A stretch of 31,937 nt of DNA from CAYOPZ01 sp964406005 (GTDB lineage Bacteria; Bacteroidota; Bacteroidia; Bacteroidales; SM23-62). Shown here piece by piece: positions 24,201 through 31,937 of this stretch. The notes beneath the pieces are model-generated. The model saw nothing but the letters and a program-made list of their open reading frames with translations, was not told the DNA's origin and did no database searches. How positions within the stretch are numbered: position 1 is the stretch's first letter; each line of letters opens with the position of its first letter. The stretch lies in NCBI GenBank assembly GCA_964406005.1, contig CAYOPZ010000036.1, positions 1 to 31,937 of the forward strand. Reading direction: 5' to 3'. Made by a program: the position numbers and the translations under genes.

Positions 24201-25100
24201 TCCAATATCTGCAGTACGGACACCACCGAAGCTGCAACGGTCTATGTGGCCCCGCAGATTTGCATGGTCACGGTGGACCCGGCGACCGGGAGCAACCTGA
24301 TCGTATGGGAAAGAAAATCTGCCGCCCCCATCCAGAACTATAATATTTACCGGGAAAGCAAGTACGCCGGGATTTACGATCTGTTAATTTCAAGCCCTTA
24401 TGAAGAGCTGACCGTGTTGACCGATTCCACTGCAGATCCGACTGAACAGGCCTATCTTTACAAGATCACGGCCACGGATACCTCGGGTTATGAGACCGAT
24501 CCGGACCTGTGCAGGACACACAAAACAATCCACCTGCTGGCTACAAAAAACCCGGAAACGAATTCCACTCAGCTGGACTGGGACCGGTACGTAGGGTTCG
24601 AATACGGCACATACGAGATATACAGGAGTGATACAACGATCAATTTTACGAGTATCCATACCATGTCGAGCAGTACATCCACCTGGGCGGATCCGGATCC
24701 GGGAACAGGTACCCGATACTACAGGGTAGCCGCGGTAAGACCGGATACCTGTTTCCCTAGCGGGACGGGCCTGAAAGCAAGTGCAGGACCCTATCACCAT
24801 GCCCTTTCGAACCTTGACGACAACAAACTGCAGAGCAGTCACACGGATAATATCCTGGGAAACAGCAAGGTCCTGATCTACCCCAATCCTGTGGAGTCCC
24901 GGGCCAGGATAGAATTTCCAAATCCCGCGAATGAAACCTACCGGTTTGTGCTGACAGATCCTTCCGGCAGACAGGTGCGCCTGCAGGAAAATATAATGAA
25001 TGACAACATAGAGTTTATCCGGGGAGATCTGTCGGCTGGACTGTACATTTATGAGTTGAGAGGTCCGGAGACCTTTCGCGGGAAAATCCTGATAAAGTGA
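21228..25100 (+). CDS. Large secreted beta-helix / Ig-like protein with T9SS sorting domain
   Basis: The 1290-residue product has a signal peptide at 1-26 (ends VSNVFSQ). Two right-handed parallel beta-helix modules follow, about 28-441 and 442-837. Each opens with a related strand pattern (ISQDVVWAADTVKVNADVTV in the second), contains TGWKGIR, carries many GGAI/GGGI turns and ends with SPCIN-G...DMG-YE, the choice-of-anchor Q type signature. Then come two Ig-like domains (about 840-1015, each with FQWQK or YQWLK and GxYxC), a fibronectin-like stretch and a C-terminal T9SS type A sorting domain (VLIYPNPVESRARIEFP to GKILIK). Likely a surface adhesin or polysaccharide-binding protein; no catalytic residues were recognised. 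Its stop lies one base from the kamA stop. Confidence 0.85.
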   Translation: MKIQSVFKPAIIVLITLLIPVSNVFSQTMTVSGDINQDTTWSGTVNVVGDVRVMDPYSLTIEPGTTIEFQGHYFLKIYGDIQAIGTETDSIVFTASNPVTGWKGIRLNNTTYDEGDFWYLLSNNDTSNLSYCRIEYTQSYPAIYVRIFTKINISHCFFYRNRSSGTGGNAICELQGGGIISDCYFLENTSTHNDEGGALYLAISDAAHTIRNCTFTGNSNDDGGAVYFSSSFGSIENCIFLNNSASSEGGAIVLSNSDDVVLSNNLIVNNSASQGGGIFNRGSSAILLNNTIANNGASNEGGGIYFEANTDASFYSSIIWGNEASGSANQIFIDDDRSDPSFYNSDLEGGFSSITLSPGIELTGSYDDNIHSNPQFTNPSTGVGAGSGSLSDDWTLKSISPCINAGTTGMSGIEIPEFDLSGSQRIAFGEIDMGPYEFYNDELTAGGTISQDVVWAADTVKVNADVTVDNGITLTILPDVYVEFQENWGLNIQGTLIAGGKEGHPIFFSVKDTSGFASGYTHTGWKGIRFDNTSESNDLSELDYGILEYGKNIQGGVIYVNNFSKLSVSNSTFRYNYASSNGGAVYGLDAGVVFDGCHFLENTSGSQGGAIFGQNSDITVKNTLITGNTTGDGGGIHGREGCVIVIENSQLVNNRTVEDPNWSRGGAIGVYNFTDLRILNSIIANNTSNGLGGAIFIWGGSLMGVNSLIVNNLSDSSYTGGVSSVDDADVSLYNCIIRGNEDAGSDLQVSYDNFASHSNIEQNDVNGPDNINTDPEFYMPTTGAGYNYDALSADWRLTDFSPCINTGTNTIPGISLPATDLAGNPRVNLGIVDMGVYEHQGAPPEITYQPDNLILCEGNEAAFQVQTSDTVRFQWQKNGFNIPGATAGQLILDSINISDQGNYRCVVWNAYDTILSHPAYLFVVEIPKILLEPEDTWVGKSGQTTLRTYASGNNLSYQWLKDSTIIPGAVLPDITISVYDSTEEGKYSCIISNICSTDTTEAATVYVAPQICMVTVDPATGSNLIVWERKSAAPIQNYNIYRESKYAGIYDLLISSPYEELTVLTDSTADPTEQAYLYKITATDTSGYETDPDLCRTHKTIHLLATKNPETNSTQLDWDRYVGFEYGTYEIYRSDTTINFTSIHTMSSSTSTWADPDPGTGTRYYRVAAVRPDTCFPSGTGLKASAGPYHHALSNLDDNKLQSSHTDNILGNSKVLIYPNPVESRARIEFPNPANETYRFVLTDPSGRQVRLQENIMNDNIEFIRGDLSAGLYIYELRGPETFRGKILIK

Positions 25101-25101
25101 T

Positions 25102-27288
25102 TCAGATCTCCAGGTTGGAAAACGCTTCGGTCAGCTCGTAGCTGAATTCAGGGTATTCATACAGTGGAACACGAGGTTCCGTCTGCCCTACGGAATAGCC
25201 GTAAAGGCCGGTATATTCTTCAGGGTCCTCCCCTATATCGGAGAGTTGCTGCAGGTATTCATGGATGGATTTGGATTCTATGATGACGACCTTCCCCATT
25301 TTCCGTATGATGGGACTGTGCCGGCGGGTTTCGTCATGATCGAACTCCAGGATCCTCCTACCGTAACGCGTTATTCCTACAACCCTAAATGTCAGACTTT
25401 TACCTACTCCGGGTAAATTCAACACGTTCCGGTCTGTCGCCAGGAAAGGCATCCCCGAATACTTCCTGAGGCTGTCAATATTTTCTACGATCAGTTCCGC
25501 TTCCTCCGGGAATTTCCGGATGGTCTCGTAATGATCTTCATGGATTCTTCCGATGGATTTCTCTTCCAGCTGCTCCTGGACAACCCGGGCATTGGGGGCA
25601 AAACAGAAATTATTCTCCATATAGCCTTTCACGGTAAAAGTATAATAGGGAAGGATCCCGATATCATTCATCACCTTCCGCAGTTTTGCAGAATGTCCCC
25701 GCCGGGAAGCCGCCGCTGTGAATACCAGCTGGTTGGTAACCGTCCATCCCGCTTTTATCAGCCTTTCGACGGCCGTTCTTGCTTCGGGTGTGATCTCCAT
25801 GGGTGATTCGAAATGTGTCTGCACCAGGAACTGGCTGACCCCTTCCCTGCCCGCCTTTCTTTTAAAATCTGCAAGAATCTCTGCAAGCTCAGGTGAGATC
25901 CGTTGGGGAAGGTATACCGGAAGCCGGGTCCCGAAGCGGATCCTCTGGATCTCTGCTTTCTTTTTCCCTTCTTCAAGACCCTGATTACTTATTCTTTTTC
26001 TCCTGATCATTTCAAGGATCTCGTCCAGAAGTTCCTTCAGCGTATGGTCCGAGCTCATGAATGCATCCCCGCCCGTGATCAGGATATCCCTCAGCTGGTT
26101 GTCCTGCTCGAAATACTCCATGAGCTTCCGGAGTCTTTCCGGCCAACTTTCATCGGGTTTCAGTTTTTCCAGGTTGAAATTCAGCCTCCCGCTCTGGAAA
26201 TCGAACATCCTCTGGCACGAGGAGCAAAGTCCGCCGCAGGCACGGCCCATGGAATCGGGTATCAATATGGCCACCTCCGGGTACCTGCGGTGTATGTTGT
26301 TATGGGTAGGCAATATCCAGCCGGCGGCGTTGGGTTCACCCGGTTTTACAAGGTCTTCCTTTTCCCAGGCAACGATATGCCCGAACTCATCTACCAGTTG
26401 CTTACTGTATACAACATAATGGCGTATCGCCAGATCAGCTCCCACCGCAAAATAAGGAACCCTTACATGCAGAAGAGAGAGATAATAAGGATTGACAAAG
26501 AAGGGAATGCCCGCTTTTTCTGCTTCTTTCAGGACCTTCATGGCGTCCGGATCCAGGGAATATCCGAGCATTTCATTCAGCAATTCCGGAGTTCTGACCG
26601 CATAGCGAAGATGGAACCGCGGATCTTTCCACCATTCCCCGGCCTTTTCCAGCTTCTGCTCCGCAGTCATTCCCTCATCGAAATAAAAACGTTGTCCTCT
26701 CTCCCCGCTTTCCTTGATCCTGTGTATTATGATCTTCAGGATCCTTTCCCGGTTCTCTTCCCGCAGCTTAATGATCCTGGGATCAAGTCCGGAGGGATAC
26801 CGGTCCATCCATTCCAGCACTTTTTCCCGCCCGGGATCAAAGGGTTTGCTCTCTCCCCGCAGTTGTCTGAACAACTCGATCATGTCCTTGAAAAAATCAG
26901 GCTTGGCGCCTCCTGTACCCTTGTGCACAGCCATCCAGATAAGTTTCACAGGATTGCTGACCGCGATTTCCCCGCGAAGGTTCAGGTCGGGATATTCCTT
27001 ACCCGCATTTTTTATATAGTCAAGCAAACGTATGATGGCATAATCCTGCCATTCAAGTTTTTCAAATTGTTCGCGAACCGTGCGTCCGGACCGGAAGAAA
27101 CGGAATGCTTCCACGTGGTCCCCATACTCCTTTTCAATCCACTCTTTCACTCCGACGAGGGCTTCCGTTTCATTGCGGGAATTGATCATGATCTCGTTCA
27201 GGTCAGGATTTTCCTTCAAAAGAGCCCTGAGCAGTTTGTGTGATTCTACACTGATTGCGATACGGTCCAGGATTTCAATTTCTTCCAT
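25102..27288 (-). CDS. Long KamA-family radical SAM protein (lysine 2,3-aminomutase-like)
   Basis: The product has 728 residues from ATG 27288. The C-terminal part is aminomutase-like: the iron-sulfur motif CGGLCSSC (Cys351, Cys355, Cys358), ITGGDAFMSSD (404-414), RFGTRLPVYLPQRISPEL and NLPGVGK, whose Lys630 aligns with the PLP lysine of lysine 2,3-aminomutase. The residue before the third cysteine is Ser where radical SAM enzymes usually have an aromatic or His. About 340 residues precede the motif, far more than in the roughly 420-residue canonical KamA; this part is helical and charged and of unknown role. An amino-acid mutase is likely; the substrate may not be lysine. It is convergent with the T9SS cargo gene. 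Confidence 0.82.
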   Translation of the reverse strand: MEEIEILDRIAISVESHKLLRALLKENPDLNEIMINSRNETEALVGVKEWIEKEYGDHVEAFRFFRSGRTVREQFEKLEWQDYAIIRLLDYIKNAGKEYPDLNLRGEIAVSNPVKLIWMAVHKGTGGAKPDFFKDMIELFRQLRGESKPFDPGREKVLEWMDRYPSGLDPRIIKLREENRERILKIIIHRIKESGERGQRFYFDEGMTAEQKLEKAGEWWKDPRFHLRYAVRTPELLNEMLGYSLDPDAMKVLKEAEKAGIPFFVNPYYLSLLHVRVPYFAVGADLAIRHYVVYSKQLVDEFGHIVAWEKEDLVKPGEPNAAGWILPTHNNIHRRYPEVAILIPDSMGRACGGLCSSCQRMFDFQSGRLNFNLEKLKPDESWPERLRKLMEYFEQDNQLRDILITGGDAFMSSDHTLKELLDEILEMIRRKRISNQGLEEGKKKAEIQRIRFGTRLPVYLPQRISPELAEILADFKRKAGREGVSQFLVQTHFESPMEITPEARTAVERLIKAGWTVTNQLVFTAAASRRGHSAKLRKVMNDIGILPYYTFTVKGYMENNFCFAPNARVVQEQLEEKSIGRIHEDHYETIRKFPEEAELIVENIDSLRKYSGMPFLATDRNVLNLPGVGKSLTFRVVGITRYGRRILEFDHDETRRHSPIIRKMGKVVIIESKSIHEYLQQLSDIGEDPEEYTGLYGYSVGQTEPRVPLYEYPEFSYELTEAFSNLEI

Positions 27289-27582
27289 GAAGTGCCGGTT
27301 ATTGATTTGATACAGCAAGTTAAACAAGAAATGACTGCCCGGCCAAGTGAAATTTAAAAAACAGGCCTGGAATTAAATTTTCCTTACTGTTTTCGGAAAT
27401 CCCATTAAACGATCGGTCATTGGGTCCGTTTAATAACAATTAATGACAATGTCTGGCAGGGGAAGTAACCTGTCTGCAAATCATCTAATACCAACCAGCA
27501 ACTTGCACCGGTAAGTACAGAATCACAACAGTAATGGGGGATGGACTTAATTTGAGTTCCGGTACACAAATAACAAGGTTAG
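27289..27582. other. Intergenic region upstream of kamA, mostly unassigned
   Basis: No open frame with recognisable similarity lies here. A weak minus-strand TAAATTTC (27356-27349), about 60 bases before the kamA start, may be its -7 box. Positions 27547-27582 are the out-of-homology tail of the short frame that begins in the ssb 5' remnant. I saw no RNA gene, terminator or insertion sequence. Confidence 0.5.
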
Positions 27583-27612
27583 GAGGGTGACCTTGTTGAT
27601 ACCTCTTTTCAT
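27583..27612 (-). pseudogene. 5' remnant of an ssb gene with part of its leader
   Basis: The minus strand from 27612 encodes MKRGINKVTL, identical to the first ten residues of the ssb at 20886, with 29 of 30 bases the same. Homology then stops and the frame runs 11 unrelated codons to TAA at 27547. Upstream, 27613-27661 keeps patches of the ssb leader (ATTATTCATTTA and GTCATTAAG in the same order and near-equal spacing). It is therefore a genuine gene fragment, not a chance match. It lies between kamA and gcvP and cannot encode an OB fold. Confidence 0.8.
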
Positions 27613-27706
27613 AATAACAGGTTTTAAATGAATAATGGTGCCTGATCAGACCTTAATGACGGAAAGAGGAAAATACCAGCGTTCCGGTTCCCGGATCAGA
27701 TTATAA

Positions 27707-30592
<2,886 letters not shown>

Positions 30593-30597
30593 ACGCT

Positions 30598-31239
30598 TTA
30601 ATGGTTCAGATAAGGATTTGTGTTCCTTTCGATCGCAATGCTCGTTTCGGGTCCGTGACCTGGTAATATCCTGGTACCGTCGTCCAGTACGAGCAATTTT
30701 TCATGGATACTGTTTATCAATGTCCCGTGGTCCCCTCCCGGAAGATCGGTCCTGCCGATGCTTCCGCGGAACAGTACATCTCCCCCCAGTATAAATTTTT
30801 CATCCGGGCTGTACAATGCCAGTGATCCCGGGGAGTGTCCGGGTACATGAATGGCTCTCAGCGAAGATTCACCGAATGTTACCGGATCCCCGTCCGCCAG
30901 GAAGCGGTCCGGCCGGGCGGGCGGCCCGGTTTCAAGGCCGTAGAAATTTCCCTGGGCTTCAGTATTCCTTAGGAGCAATTCTTCCTGCCGGTGAATACTG
31001 AAGGGTATCCCGTACCTTTCTTTTAAATATGCCACGCCAAGCACATGGTCAATATGGCAGTGCGTATTTACCAGCCCGACCGGTTTCAAATTGCCGGCTT
31101 CGATGAAACCGGCCAGTTTCTCCCTTTCCTCCTGTTCATAACACCCGGCATCCACAATGATGCATTCGCCTGAGGAATCGGACAGGAGGTAGGTATTCTC
31201 CATGAACGGATTGAATACAAAAGTCTCTATACTAATCAT
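30598..31239 (-). CDS. MBL-fold metallohydrolase (glyoxalase II-like)
   Basis: The 213-residue cytoplasmic protein has the metallo-beta-lactamase fold. Zinc ligands are in THCHIDH (59-65), HVPGHSPGS (131-139, His135), GGDVLF (152-157, Asp154) and a C-terminal GHGPETS. It lacks the longer C-terminal domain of true glyoxalase II, fitting the short YcbL/GloB-like group, which hydrolyse thioesters or similar. The substrate is unknown. It starts 13 bases after pcm and ends five bases before gcvP, so the three genes form a tight operon. Confidence 0.88.
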   Translation of the reverse strand: MISIETFVFNPFMENTYLLSDSSGECIIVDAGCYEQEEREKLAGFIEAGNLKPVGLVNTHCHIDHVLGVAYLKERYGIPFSIHRQEELLLRNTEAQGNFYGLETGPPARPDRFLADGDPVTFGESSLRAIHVPGHSPGSLALYSPDEKFILGGDVLFRGSIGRTDLPGGDHGTLINSIHEKLLVLDDGTRILPGHGPETSIAIERNTNPYLNH

Positions 31240-31252
31240 CTGTCTTCCTGTT

Positions 31253-31897
31253 TTAACCTTCCGTTCCCTTCATCATGGGGACAAAAACGAAGGATCCGTG
31301 ATCGCTGCGATCGAAATCATCCTTATCCCGGCGGACAATCCGGATCATCCGCTGGGTTGTCCTGTTTCCGACAGGAATTACCATGATGCCCCCGATCTTT
31401 AACTGTCCTGCAAGCGATCCGGGAACATCGTCGGCTCCGGCAGTAACAAGTATTTTATCAAAGGGGCCGTAGGAAGGTTTGCCCTGAAAGCCGTCCCCGA
31501 AAAAAAAGTGCGGTTTATATCCGAGTTCCGACAGTGTCTCCTGTGCTCTCAGATAAAGCTTTCGTTGTCTTTCAATGGTATAAACCGATGCTCCCAGCTC
31601 CATCAATATGGCGGTTTGATACCCCGAGCCCGTCCCGATCTCAAGGACCCTGTCCCGCTCACGGACTTCCAGAAGCTGTGTCTGGTATGCCACCGTATAG
31701 GGTTGCGAGATGGTCTGGCCTTCACCGATCGGGAAAGCCTGATCCTTGTAGGAAAACCTGATAAAACCGCTGTCCATGAATTTGTGGCGGGGGACACTTC
31801 CGATCGCCTGCAGGATTCGTTCGTCATGAATGCCCTTGGAACGGATGGTTTCAACGAGCTGTCTGCGCAATCCCTTATGTAAAAAAGATTCTCCCAT
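31253..31897 (-). CDS. pcm: Protein-L-isoaspartate O-methyltransferase
   Basis: PCMT methylates abnormal L-isoaspartyl residues in aged proteins with SAM, starting their repair. It has 214 residues from ATG 31897; upstream codons are only reachable from a TTG. The family signature EGQTISQPYTVAYQTQLL lies near residue 65, followed by the SAM loop VLEIGTGSGYQTAIL, VYTIER and ILVTAGADDVP. Complete. It is the first gene of the pcm-MBL-gcvP transcript. Confidence 0.95.
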   Translation of the reverse strand: MGESFLHKGLRRQLVETIRSKGIHDERILQAIGSVPRHKFMDSGFIRFSYKDQAFPIGEGQTISQPYTVAYQTQLLEVRERDRVLEIGTGSGYQTAILMELGASVYTIERQRKLYLRAQETLSELGYKPHFFFGDGFQGKPSYGPFDKILVTAGADDVPGSLAGQLKIGGIMVIPVGNRTTQRMIRIVRRDKDDFDRSDHGSFVFVPMMKGTEG

Positions 31898-31912
31898 GCA
31901 AAAAGCATCCTG

Positions 31913-31920
31913 CAAATTTA
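31913..31920 (-). promoter_or_regulatory. -7 box of the pcm operon
   Basis: The minus strand reads TAAATTTG, an exact TAnnTTTG match, ending 15 bases before the pcm ATG. The -33 region would lie at or beyond the window edge and cannot be judged. Confidence 0.45.
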
Positions 31921-31937
31921 ATCCAATTTTGAAACAT

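Noticed and set aside
25903..27243. Long plus-strand open frame (446 codons) opposite kamA
   Set aside because: It mirrors kamA codons, has no recognisable motif and odd composition; kamA has clear enzyme motifs on the other strand.

Overview
The window looks like chromosomal DNA of a Bacteroidota bacterium, most likely order Bacteroidales. Evidence for this: two secreted proteins with type IX secretion (Por) sorting tails, promoters of the TAnnTTTG type (clearest before rpmH), weak Shine-Dalgarno sequences, a long KamA-family radical SAM protein, and a DUF6364/PIN toxin-antitoxin pair. Base composition is near 50% GC, except for a visibly AT-richer patch at about 19.7-20.45 kb. No tRNA, rRNA, CRISPR array, transposase or integrase was seen.

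Layout. 1-7.0 kb holds mainly minus-strand housekeeping genes: dnaB, an acyl-CoA carboxylase pair (carboxyltransferase plus biotin carrier), and tgt-lptG joined by an ATGA overlap. ispE lies among them on the plus strand. 7.1-19.6 kb is a long plus-strand run: a membrane glycosyltransferase, an ECF sigma factor, rsmG, rpmH with its own promoter and terminator, a three-module membrane glycosyltransferase/TPR protein, a UDP-galactopyranose-mutase-like flavoprotein, a membrane-anchored PASTA protein, a T9SS cargo protein, rluD, ddl and an isoprenylcysteine-methyltransferase-like membrane protein. The common theme is cell-envelope assembly mixed with ribosome and tRNA/rRNA maintenance.

19.55-27.66 kb is the accessory-looking part. 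It contains a 3' remnant of an ssb gene abutting a PIN/DUF6364 toxin-antitoxin pair, then an intact short ssb, a broken TIR-domain gene, a 1290-residue beta-helix/Ig T9SS cargo, and a long KamA-type radical SAM gene. At the far end lies a 5' remnant of an ssb gene with part of its leader. The two ssb remnants are in the same orientation and in the order expected if one ssb paralogue had been split, with its middle lost, around an approximately 8 kb block that itself carries an intact ssb. This is the most unusual structure in the window. No recombinase accompanies it, so the mechanism is open.

27.7-31.9 kb is a minus-strand run, probably one operon: pcm (protein repair), an MBL-fold hydrolase and gcvP (glycine cleavage P-protein).

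All identifications come from reading motifs by eye. Family names are firm for the conserved enzymes and tentative where stated.
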